DNA of 64,000 bases, from contig CAJNOP010000035.1 of NCBI GenBank assembly GCA_905250075.1, positions 186,001-250,000 on the forward strand. Reading direction: 5' to 3'. Position numbers and translations under genes: made by a program. The notes beneath the pieces were generated by a model. The model searched no databases and had not been told where the DNA came from. It saw nothing but the letters and a program-made list of their open reading frames with translations. This document shows positions 1 to 10,950 of the stretch, piece by piece (the first letter of the stretch is position 1; the number at the start of each line of letters is the position of its first letter). This stretch comes from Rotaria sp. Silwood1 (lineage: Eukaryota > Rotifera > Eurotatoria > Philodinida > Philodinidae).

Positions 1-915
1 TTGTAGGACAAGAAACATTAATTGAAATTGATCGTGGACATTCTGGTCTTGGACTTTCAGTTGTTGGTGGATTTGATACACAATTAGTAAGATTGAAAAG
101 CTTCTTTTTTTTTTTTTAATTAAAAAAATTTGAATTTTTATTTATTTATTTTAAGTCAGCAATTATTATTCATGATATTTATGATGGTTGTGCTGCACAA
201 CGTGATGGTCGTTTACTTGTTGGTGATCAAATACTTGAAGTTAATTCCATTGATTTACGTTCATCAACACATGAAGAAGCTATTCAAGCCTTACGACAAG
301 CAACAAATACTGTTCGTATACTTGTTTTACGAGGAAAAGTTTTAACTGAAATGATGAATGAACAAGATAAATTTGATATAATAACAATTGATTTAGTTAA
401 AAAATCTGGCAAAGGACTTGGTATAAATTTTCAATTCATTAATTTATAAATCTATTTGTGATTTTATTTTAGGATTTAGTATTATTGGAAGACGACATGG
501 TTATGGTGTATTTATTTCTCATATTGTAAATATAAAAAGTTTTTGATTAAAAAGCAATTTTTTTAATTTCTTTTGTTAAATTAGCTTGAAGGTGGTTGTG
601 CAGAAAAAGATGGTCGATTAATGTCTGGTGATTTAATTCTTGAAGTAAATGGACAAGATTTAAGAACTGCAGCCTATGAACATGTTGCTTATACACTCAA
701 AGTATAAACATAAATATTTTATATAAATTATTAATTGTTTGTTTTTTTTCTAGACACTTCCACATGGACGTGTTAATATAAAAATTGGACGTCTTAAACC
801 AAGTGCTCATGTACAAAATCGACCAAATTCAGTACCAAATGAACGTAAAAATCGATCACGTTCATCATCATCAAATTTTCGACGTTCATCAGCAACTAAA
901 ATGAACGATAGATGA
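1..915 (+). CDS. MPDZ: MPDZ-like multi-PDZ scaffold protein, C-terminal part (5' end outside window)
   Basis: Five exons can be joined in frame: 3-86, 156-420, 473-525, 585-701 and 754-915 (stop TGA 913-915), all with GT-AG introns. They encode two consecutive PDZ domains. The first has the carboxylate-binding loop SGLGLSVVGG followed by GDQILEVNSIDLR. The second has GKGLGFSIIG, then DGRLMSGDLILEVNGQDLR. A basic, Ser/Arg-rich tail ends the protein. The pair resembles the penultimate PDZ domains of human MPDZ/PATJ, which organise tight-junction and polarity complexes under the plasma membrane by binding C-terminal peptides. Human MPDZ has a further PDZ domain after this pair; here the protein stops, so the C terminus is shorter. 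The family is clear; whether it is MPDZ or PATJ is not. Confidence 0.85.
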
Positions 916-1447
916 TAATTTATATTTATGGTATTTCATTAAAAATAGTCGTATAAAACAAATCATCGTCTAGTCGTTGAAAATTCAGTCGATAAGTAAA
1001 AAATAAGATCTGACATAGCAACAAATTGAAAATCATTTCTTTTTTTTTTGTCTCTTTTTCTTTTGTGTTGTACATTTCTTTTTTTTCTGTTTCAATTTAA
1101 TTCTAATATATAGAAGTTATTCACTCTTATCTATATAAATATATATTTATTTCTGTATGAAAAGTTTTGTTTTCTTTTCTTTCTTTTTTTTTTGCCAAAA
1201 TAAAAAAAAAAAAAAGATGTAATTGTCTATGTTTTTTTCACGAAAAGAAAAAAAAAAAACAAGCAAAAGATCAATGATTTGCAAAATTTATCTATGCTTC
1301 CAAATTTTTTTCTTTTTTTTTTCCCTTTCTGTTATTTTTATGAAGTCTTGTGTGAAAGAGTGAATCTTTTTTTTTTTTGTTCTTCTTTGTCAAATTTATG
1401 TACACACAGTTTTCATCTGTCTACTATGTTGTTGTTTATTGAAGAAA
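916..1447. other. 3' flank of the PDZ gene, T-rich
   Basis: No coding potential is seen. The stretch has long T and A runs. A possible polyadenylation signal AATAAA lies at 1199-1204, 284 bp after the stop codon. Confidence 0.5.
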
Positions 1448-1547
1448 NNNNNNNNNNNNNNNNNNNNNNNNNNNNNNNNNNNNNNNNNNNNNNNNNNNNN
1501 NNNNNNNNNNNNNNNNNNNNNNNNNNNNNNNNNNNNNNNNNNNNNNN
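1448..1547. other. Assembly gap of exactly 100 N
   Basis: The 100 N run is the usual placeholder for a gap of unknown length. The 20 bases before it (1428-1447) are repeated exactly after it (1548-1567), so the two contigs probably overlap and no sequence may be missing. Confidence 0.95.
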
Positions 1548-1567
1548 GTTGTTGTTTATTGAAGAAA

Positions 1568-3628
1568 TTTTTTTTTTTTTTTGTGAGGAGCACAAATATG
1601 TTAATACAAGCCGGTCTTTTTTTGTTTTTCTCTTCTTATCTAATTACAACATTTGTTGTTTTTTTCGTGTGGATCTTTGTCAGGCTCCGGTTGTTCTCTT
1701 TTTTTGTACGTTTTTTCCTAAAATATGGATCGGTCATGAAGAGATAGAATGGCAAAAATAAAAGAAGACAGAGAATATTTAATTATTATTTAATTCTTAT
1801 TATGAAAGCAAAACATGCAAGAAAGAAAATACATGCAGACAATTCACGTAATTTTACATTTTTGAAGAAAATTGATGAATAAATCTTATGTGAAAGATGA
1901 TTGTATTCTGCGGAAATGAAACATGTTATGTATCTTGATGTTATATATATAGAAAGTTCACCAAATCTCCTCTTTGCTCGATTGACAAGTTCCGGTTTTC
2001 TTCTTTTTTTGTTTTGTCCTTGACAACTTCTTTTGCCTTGTATATTATGACTTAACGTAGTAGAATCAATATGGAGAAATAAAAGCAAAAAGACATAGAG
2101 TACAAAATGTTGAACTTGATATACTCTTTTTAACTGAATTATATTCTCATTATTTTATTTATTTTTTCTGTACTATTATATAGAATCGGAAAAGAAATGA
2201 TATTATTCGTTGAAGATAGTTAATTCTTTGTAGAGGAAGTTAAATAAGATTCCTTTTCCGTTCTTGTGATACATATACTCTCTTACTTCTATGAGAATGA
2301 ATATCATTCACTCTTGATAAGGTCAGCTTTTCCGTGTTTTAATAACAATGAGATAATTAGTTTTTTGAATAGAACATCAAAAAAACATTATTTCTATAAT
2401 AATACATTTTCTTCAACAGAAAAAAAAATTTGCCGATAATTAATAAACAAAAACATAACACAATAATAAATACAATATGACATTGATGAATAAAAAACAC
2501 AACATATATTGATACAAAAATGTTATCTATTATTCGAATTTTATTCTGTAGATTTTATCAGAAATACTAAGTGCAAAGAAAGATAAGATACTTCAAGATT
2601 ATATTCAATTATATGTGTATATTCTTTCTGACAAATACAAACAACTATTTCGTCTTCTCCTAATATAATATTGTTTTAATAAATTATTTTTATTTTCATA
2701 TGAAAATGCAGAAAAATACCAGTTTGTAAGTGCTCGATCCAACCATTTTTCATCGTTGCCTACACGCATTGTACATTTGAGTATTGTGAAGTCAAACGTT
2801 TGGACTCGATTACACAGAAGAATATCTCTTTGATGGTTTTGTTCATTATTTAACTTATGAAGAATAATGTTGTTATTAGATGTCAATCTCTATGTCATAC
2901 CTACGCTCATATTCATCGAACGTCTAACCAAGGATTACAAGTATTTTTACTATCTTATTTATGCATAATTTATTACTTATCATGTAACCTCCTTCTTGCT
3001 GTATTTAAATGGCGGCTATTTGTGAATTGTATATTATTTTCAAAAAAAAAAAACACGAGCTTTTTTCAGAAAACTCGCTTAATCAAATCGTTTGATATAA
3101 GTGATTATTCGATTATCTTATTTATATATAAATATTAATTTATAACGAATCGAATTTTTCTATCATATTCTAATAGAAAATATAGTTGAACCAAAAATTT
3201 TGTATTCTAAACTAATATCAAGTGAGCTGAGATTATATTATCGTATACTAATTAAATATGATCTTCTCAGTGAATTATGATAAATATCGATTTTAACAAT
3301 TGGTTTTCTATGATTGAATATTCTCATTTTATTCTATATGAAAATATAATAAGTATCTCTTGCAATTTTCTGTCAATAAAATTTTATTAATTAAATTAAT
3401 CTAATAATGTTATCACAAATTTATTTTTATCAACAAATATATAATAAAAAATTTAAATATTATTTATCAACTTATTTTAAAAATAAAGTAGGATTGTAAA
3501 GATAATTATTTTGCAATTGTCTTCTTCTTTTTTTTCTTTCTCACTGATAAGACGCTTAGTGTGCGTGATACTTCAAGATAAAATAACCTCCTCAAAGAAA
3601 AATAAGATTCAAATAAAAAAAAGTAAAA
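1568..3628. other. Intergenic DNA, no gene recognised
   Basis: AT-rich, with stop codons in all frames every few dozen codons. The short ORFs here have no recognisable motif. It includes the promoter side of the proton-channel gene, but no specific promoter element can be named. Confidence 0.5.
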
Positions 3629-4706
3629 ATGGCAACATCAACTAATGAAAATATATTAAGTAGAATAGATCTAATCGATAGTTATTTTTCTAAACATACA
3701 TTAACAACAGTTGAACAATTTGATCAAGAATTAAATGACAATAATAATTGTTGTAATGATAAATGTTGTTCATGTTTTAATTATTGGTGGAATGTTAAAT
3801 TTAATCATCAACGTTTTATTGTACATATAGTAGAAAAAACAACATTTCATATAGCAATTATAATACTTGTACTTCTCGATTGTTTACTTGTTGTTGGTGA
3901 ATTATTATTAGATTTTATATATTTAAATGAAAAATGTGAACATAAAAATACAAAAAATATAACAAATAATGAAGAAGTTACAAATCATAAATTAGAATTA
4001 GCAATTGAAATATTACATTATGCATCAATTGCTTTATTAGCTATATTTGTTTTTGAAGTTATTACTAAAATATATGCATTTGGAAAAAAATGGTGGGATT
4101 TTCGAACAAAAAAAATGGAATGGTTAGATGCAATTGTTGTTATTGCTTCATTTGTTATTGATATTTATTTTTTAAAAAAACCAAGTGTTATTGGAGAAAT
4201 TTCTTTATTATTCATTTCATTTCGTTTATGGCGTATTGTAAGTTTTTTTTGTTTGTTCACTGAAATTGAAAAAGATATTGTTTTTTTTTTATTTTTTAGA
4301 TTCGTATTATTAATAGTAAGTATTTATTGAATTGTTGTTTTTTTTTTTTATAAAGTCTTTTTTCATGTCAATTAAAGGTGTGGCTCAATCAATACGATCA
4401 CAAGATGAAACAGCAAAAAAAAATTTAGCTAATACATATATACAAGTAATTGAATTATTGCTGAGTGTTTCAACAAGAAAAACTGAGGCTGCTTCTGAAC
4501 TTCGAAATGAATTAACAAGAGAAAATTTTGATAAAACTATTGAAAAATTTACTTCTCTTGATCAATCATGTCGTACAATACTTGCACATTGTCAAAAACC
4601 ATCATCAAGAAATGCAATTACGGATATAGCACAAACCTTACAGGAAGCTCTTGAACATATACGTTTAACATCATCGACATTAGGTATAACAAATAAAAAG
4701 AAATAA
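3629..4706 (+). CDS. HVCN1: Voltage-gated proton channel Hv1
   Basis: Three exons (3629-4237, 4300-4315, 4378-4706) give a 317-residue protein; exon 2 is only 16 nt. It is a voltage-sensor-only channel that moves H+ out across the membrane on depolarisation. S1 carries the selectivity Asp (D84 in VLLDCLLVVGE) and E91. S2 has H130, E143 and K147. S3 has D167 and D178. The S4 signature RLWRIIRIIN places arginines at 199, 202 and 205 and Asn at 208, matching the Hv1 RxWRxxRxxN pattern; the third Arg comes from the microexon, so the splice is functionally required. S1-S2 loop is longer than in human. The second Zn-binding His of human Hv1 (S3-S4 loop) has no counterpart. The roughly 110-residue C-terminal region is longer than the human coiled coil. 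Confidence 0.93.
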
Positions 4707-4770
4707 TAATTATTATTTATTTATTGTGATTTTTTGAGATTTTTTTCTTTTACGATGATTCAAATATGTT

Positions 4771-4776
4771 AATAAA
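4771..4776 (+). terminator. Polyadenylation signal AATAAA of the proton-channel gene
   Basis: AATAAA lies 65 nt after the stop codon and is followed by an A run. Confidence 0.55.
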
Positions 4777-6690
4777 AAAAAAACACATTTTATTATCCTT
4801 TACATTAATCGAAAAGTTTTTGTTTTAGTAATGTAAAGAACAATATAATATGAATAGAGCCATTTTCTTTTTTAGTCTAGTTTCTACATGTCGAATGATG
4901 TCAGTCATTGTCTATATGTTATAAACATAATACACTTAAGCAGTTTATTATATTTAAGATTGCGTTCATTATAATCTTCTTGACTTTTCTTGTAAAACGG
5001 AACCGGACATGATTTCTAATAATTAGCTTCTAAATTTAGTTTTGCTAAACACAGAACTTTGGAATTGACGTCAAACAACAGAAAATATCAATGTTTATTA
5101 TCAATAATTATAAGCTAATAATAGAAACATTTATTTTCATTGACTCTGATAGATACATGTCGAAATGAACTGAACGGATTTGAATAGAAATATTTAACCT
5201 TACGTACAATTTTGATTTTTGAAATCAATATTAAATGTATTAGTTCTAGTTGAAAAAAAAATTTCTAAATTCATTATCAAAAATTTTCTCATTTAGTAAT
5301 AGTTTTTGAATGATAATGGAGTTTTGCATTAAGCATTTTGCTCGATTTATGAGTTCCGTTGCAGTCTAATATTCGCCTAAATTAATATAACATTGTATGC
5401 TAATATATGCAAATGTATTTCATAATATCTGGAGAGAGATAATGCTTTCTATACTAAACTGAAAGTGACACTTTTCAACAGACATCAATAATCTAGAACA
5501 AGCAAAATCAATCTAATCTATTTAAAAAAAACCATGAAATCTACATACATTGACCAATATGTATATGATATGAAAAAGAAACAAGAGTTAAAAGAACACC
5601 TAGTTCAGTAAAGATAGCTTATTAAACGATGCATAATGCATGCCTTAATCAATATTATGTGACATCATCTGACAATAAGATATTCATTTTCAATTGTACT
5701 GTTGTAAAGATTAAAGAAAAAGCTAAAATAAGTGTGAATAATCGGCTAAATAAAGCCATTGAAATTCTATTGTTGTTGGAAACTTTAGTGATGTGGAAAA
5801 ATTTTATCAAAGAAAAAAATATACTTTGCAACAAAATGAGAACAATAAATTGGAAATTTATTAAATAGAGGATGTTAATCTTACAAGAAAATGCATTATA
5901 ACTCGTGAATGTTTCGAGAAACAAACTATAATAATGAATTACAAACAGAAATGTCATTTGACTAATTGCTATAGGTCACTAATAAATTTTCTACGTCAAA
6001 AGGAAACTTGTGCATGATATGTGAACCATTTTGAATAAAAGAATATGTTGTAGAAAATCGATTAAGATAATATCAGCTACCAAGGAATGCAACGAGTTTT
6101 AATCGAAATTAAATAGATTGATTCTATCTATTTTGATGCAAGATATCTTTTAAAAGTTAGTGTCTATTGTCAATTTTAAATTTAATATTATTAAATGTTT
6201 CAATATATAAATATTTTATTAATTGAGAATGTCTTAGCTATTCTTTGCAAAATAGGACTATATCATAACATAACTAAAATTAGCTTTGTTATCGTAATTT
6301 TCTTCCTCGATTGAGTTTCCTAATAAAATGACTTCGGCTGTTAATTAGCATTGTTTTAGTTTTTTCTTTTATAGTGAATTTTTATCAAGTCATCGGTCAT
6401 CGAATTGTAATCAACGTAGGTATGTGAAATGTTAAAATACAATATAGATACCAATCTTGTATAATCGCATCATTTTTAATTGTCACTTGTTTCTACGTGT
6501 CAGTATTTGTAGATTAATTTCAAAAACATTTCGATAAAAATGAAGTGCATCTGTGCAAGAACAATTTATTTGAAATATGTTGAACAAAAAGTTATAACAA
6601 AAAATAGTTAATTAGTTTATAATGTATATGATACATTATTATTTAGTTATACCAGTATCAGTAGTAAATTGATTGTGTAAACATCGAGAT
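4777..6690. other. Intergenic DNA, no gene recognised
   Basis: AT-rich, no open frame with recognisable similarity, no obvious repeats. Short ORFs such as 5629-5868 look random. Confidence 0.5.
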
Positions 6691-8786
6691 CGGCCTGTCC
6701 AAGCGTGACGGAATCACCAAAAATGGACGAATTTTGAGTGTTGTGCTAAAGAATTAAAAAACTTAGCTCAACTATAAATGTAATGAAAAAAGTTTCTCTA
6801 GAAAAGTTATAGCTCTGATGACGAGTTACATATACAAAAAAAAGAAAATTTGAAAAATACACAAGGCTAATTTTGTAGACAGAAAAAGGAGTCGTGACGG
6901 AATCACATTTTCGTGACGGAATCACATTTGAGAGATGATGATATTTTTCAACTTTAATTTTCTTCAGAAATATAAAGATAATCCCACAGAATAAACAATC
7001 CGATGTCATGCATGAAAAAGCAACGAAAATAAACATTTTAGGCCATTTATGTGATAAAGCAAAAATTCTTTTCGAAAGCGTCACTAATATATTAGACATT
7101 GACATTTAAGAGGTAATGCACACCAGCCACGATCAATTCCAACAGAACCTTGCTCAATTGATCTCATCAATCCGGCTGATATTTTCACAGTAGATAGACC
7201 TAGTAAAGTTAGAAAGAAACTAAAAATTTCATCTCAAACGACTGAGTCATTATGGAGATATAGACGTTACAAGTATAGGTATTGAGACACATTTGTAGTA
7301 TCTTCCAGAGCAATACTTTTCAGTTAAATTTGATTTTCTAAAGAACAACAAGAGTTATAACAGAGATCTTTTTTTGCCATAGATGCTGTCGGCAATATTC
7401 TATCTTTTTATGGGATTGAAAGTGTCGTATCGATTAATATTTTTTGGCTGATGCCATATGCCATTTGTAGAAGTCATGTCCACTTTGGTACACGAAACTT
7501 TTTGAACAAGACCAAAAAGGTCAAATTTACCGTATGATTCTAACAATACAAATTGATGATTTATTCTCAAGTGTTCGATTTATGTGATTTAGATGAGAGC
7601 CTATATCAAGAAACCTCTAAAGTCCAAATTTCAACTCGTTTGGACATAATTGTGAAAGATGACAGAAGATGTACTTTTTCAAATCTTACTGGATGATATT
7701 CGATTTATCTAATTTTTCATACGTTTTTAGAAGAGACTATTCCTCAATGGCAAATCAGTTTTGAGTGAGAACTATAGGCATCATATCCCATGGACGACAG
7801 TATGTATGGTAAAAAAATCTTTGTTATAACTCTTGTTGTTCTTTAGAAAATCAAATTTAACTGAAAAGTATTGCTTGGAAGATACTACCAATGTGTCTAA
7901 ATATCTATACTTGTAACATCTCTCTCTCCATAGTGATTCACTCGTTTGAGATGAAAATGTTAATTTCTTCCTAACTTTACTATGTCTATCTACTGTGAAA
8001 ATATCAGCCAGGGTGATGATATCGATTGAGAAAGATTCTGCTGGAATTGGTCATGGCTTACGCGAAATGCCTCCTAAATGGCTTCTCAAACCCATGTGAT
8101 AAAATTAACTGAAAACAATCATATAATGACTCCAAAATTAGCTAATCGAGCTTTACGATCTGTTCTATACATGTTAACATCTCATTACGACCACAACTTC
8201 AGAGAAAGTTAATGTTTCCAAGTTTTGTGAAAAAAACCTAATCGTTTGAGGGTGATTCCGTTACGATCCTCATGGCTAGCTGGAATGTTCATAAAAATAG
8301 GTAATCCATTGGTTGGATAGAGCGCAAAAAACTGTATTTAGAGCACTGCTTTTTAGAATGTAAAACCTAGTGCTCCTGACTAATAATTAATTAAAACGAT
8401 TTTTCGTGACGGAATTATCTTCACCAATGTATTACCTTTACAAATGTAAATAACTTTCTGAGGAAATGACGAAACATAGTCCTCTTGCTATATTTAAGTA
8501 GAGTATCGAAAGCATTGTTAGTTGGTGTGAGAAAGGTTTTAAGACAAGATATATTTGTTTATATAAAAAATCCTCAAATAAGATTTTATAATAAACATTG
8601 ACTTTTATCGCTTCTAAGACACATCTTCTTCGTAGTACAGTTTTTTCTAAGAAATATCGTAGCTATGTAAATAAAAATATATTTCCATATGTTATCAACA
8701 TCGCTCTACACGATGGTCGTATTGGTTTCAATTAATTGAGTAGGTCAACTGCGCCCACTAAGGTGTACCGTTACGTGGACAGGCCG
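6691..8786. mobile_element. 2.1 kb non-autonomous inverted-repeat DNA element
   Basis: The ends are terminal inverted repeats: CGGCCTGTCCA at 6691-6701 and its reverse complement at 8776-8786. Similarity continues inward (CGTGACGG against CGTAACGG) for about 25 bp. The tetramer AGAT flanks both sides (6687-6690 and 8787-8790) and may be the target duplication. Inside, a long inverted repeat pairs about 7120-7395 with about 7790-8065. The 14 bp motif CGTGACGGAATCAC occurs at 6704, 6893 and 6912, inverted near 8251, and imperfectly at 8406; such subterminal copies could be transposase sites. No transposase ORF is visible, so it would need help in trans. The superfamily is not recognised. Confidence 0.75.
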
Positions 8787-8790
8787 AGAT

Positions 8791-10477
8791 ATAAATTTTA
8801 TTTAGTGTCCTACTACACAGATTCATTATTGTTTTATCAATATTCGAGAGCTGAACAAGTTTTCAATCGGTGACAAAAATGTTTAGTTCAAACTGAATAT
8901 GGATACACGTATTATAACTACTTATCTCCCAGATAGGAAAGACTGAATTAAGAAAGAGCATAATCTTATTCAAATATCAGTCATCTATCATTAGGAAGAA
9001 TATGACATCAGTAGAAAAAGTTGTTTAGAATAATAGAATCTTGTTTATATATAATTGATATATATTTCAATCTTTCACTTCGTCTAGATATAAACAAACA
9101 CGAGATACTAGAACATGATCCGTATACGAAAGGGTAGCTCATATAAATTTTCCAGCACTGAGACATTAGCAACTGAACACTATCAACCAGTTATTCCTAC
9201 TATAGTCTTTCTCTGGTAACACTTTATCTCGAATGGTAGAAACGTTATTAAGTAATGACGTAAGTATTAATCCGAATGAGCATGAAAATCATTATTATAT
9301 TACGATTTCTGTTCATTGTTTTCTTAACAGGTGACGTTCATCGAGAATCGATTCCCTTATCCCTAGACTAACAGTATATGGATGTCCAGGCAGTTGTTTT
9401 TAGATGTAAACATTCGTTAAATAAAATCTATTTTCTCATCGATATTTATCTCAATTTCAAAAATCATTATACAATGAGCAGTAGCTTTATTATAATTGAC
9501 TGGTTTTCAGTACATACATCATACTATTATTACAAATCAAGGAAACATTTTTTTTATTCCTTTGAAAAATGTAAAAGTTTAAACAATTTACTCATTTTAT
9601 TTTATTTTATGAGATTATCTTACATATTTCTAATAAGTTCCATTGGTAATAGTTATTGTTCTAGATTTCCAAAGAAACTATCTTGATGCGAAAAATCTTT
9701 GCTATTTGTATTGTTATTAATATTGTCAATAATAATTATAACAAAGTTGAGAACACGTTTTTTCAATTAGTTCCTATCAACATTATGGGTAGTCACAACA
9801 AAATCGTATTACATTAGTTTTATCACATATTTTAAAAAGAAGATTTTCATTTATTATAATTCTATGGTCAAATTTACTGAACAAGTTATGATTTATGAAA
9901 CAATAACATACTCATGTATACGCAAGTAAGCCAAATTTGACCATAGTTATCATAAAGTAGCTGTGTTATAAACAGACACACGTGAATTTCCGTTTCTAGG
10001 CGCTAACCTTACACTCTAGGAAAAATAATCTTGTTAGTTTAATGCTTCGTTGAATTTTGTGCTCGATCAGATATTTATTCATTTATTAATGACTGAAATC
10101 AGTTCCATATTCGATTATCTTACCATTTACTTAGAAAATTTCGAGAAATTGGTTGGATTATGTACTAATATAATTACTATTGATAAATGATTATATTATC
10201 ATTATATAAAAAATCTAATAGATTAATTTAAACTTAAAGTCTTGCAAACTAATTAAAGAACAGTGAAAACTCATCATAATCATAGAACAAAGTAAAAAAA
10301 AAGACCACTCTTTAAACCTGTCTGCTTTCGACATGAAAATTTGAAATCAAATAAAAAGTCAGTTATTGATTGATTAAAATTCTATTAGAAAAGAGCCGAG
10401 AAAACTTCGGTAATCATCCGTCTGTTTGAGAGAAAAAAACAGTTACGAATGAACATATTTGAATGTTCCTCCTGAGA
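8791..10477. other. Intergenic DNA, no gene recognised
   Basis: AT-rich. A 102-codon frame at 9378-9686 has no recognisable domain and no splice partners, and is treated as chance. Confidence 0.5.
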
Positions 10478-10950
10478 ATGAGTTCGAAAGCATTCTATAA
10501 GTTAGGGACCTTCACAAATATCTCGAATATCAATATCTTAGTTACCTCCGTTTAGGTCTCGAAAAATTAGAGTATCAAATTTTTTCATTTTTAGATTTTC
10601 TTACTATAGTCCGAACGGTCAAAAGTCCGAGTGAAAATTTGATTTTTTTTCCTGTATTTTCTGAGAAAAAAGCCCAAGTTATGACTCAAGCTCTTAGCTC
10701 ATAGTAAAATAGTTACTATAGTACTATGAGCTAAAAGTGCGAGTGAAGACTTGGTCTTTTTCTCTACAGATACAGGAAAAAAAATCAAACGCTTTACTCG
10801 GACTTTTGACCGTTCGAACTATAGTAAGAAAATCTAAAAATGAAAAAATTTGATACTCTAATTTTTCGAGACTTAAACGAAGGTGGCTAAGATATTGATA
10901 TTCGAAATATTCGTGAAGATCCTTAACACATAGAATGCCTCTGAACTCAT
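10478..10950. mobile_element. Foldback (palindromic) MITE-like element, 473 bp
   Basis: The two halves are near-perfect reverse complements. For example TTAGATTTTCTTACTATAGT on the left pairs with ACTATAGTAAGAAAATCTAA on the right, with the centre near 10714. The outer ends ATGAGTTC...GCATTCTAT pair with ATAGAATGC...GAACTCAT. There is no coding capacity. The family and target duplication could not be determined. Confidence 0.8.

Noticed and set aside
1279-1761. 160-codon ORF across the N gap
   Set aside because: The frame exists only because N codons were read through; the flanks are poly-T-rich low-complexity sequence.
4332-4377. Upstream part of the open frame ahead of Hv1 exon 3
   Set aside because: It is intron sequence read through in frame. 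Using the earlier AG at 4354-4355 leads to an early stop, whereas 4378 keeps the Hv1 frame.
6746-7105. 119-codon minus-strand ORF inside the 2.1 kb element, tested as a transposase
   Set aside because: There is no DDE/D motif, zinc finger or DNA-binding helix. It is hydrophobic low-complexity sequence consistent with chance.
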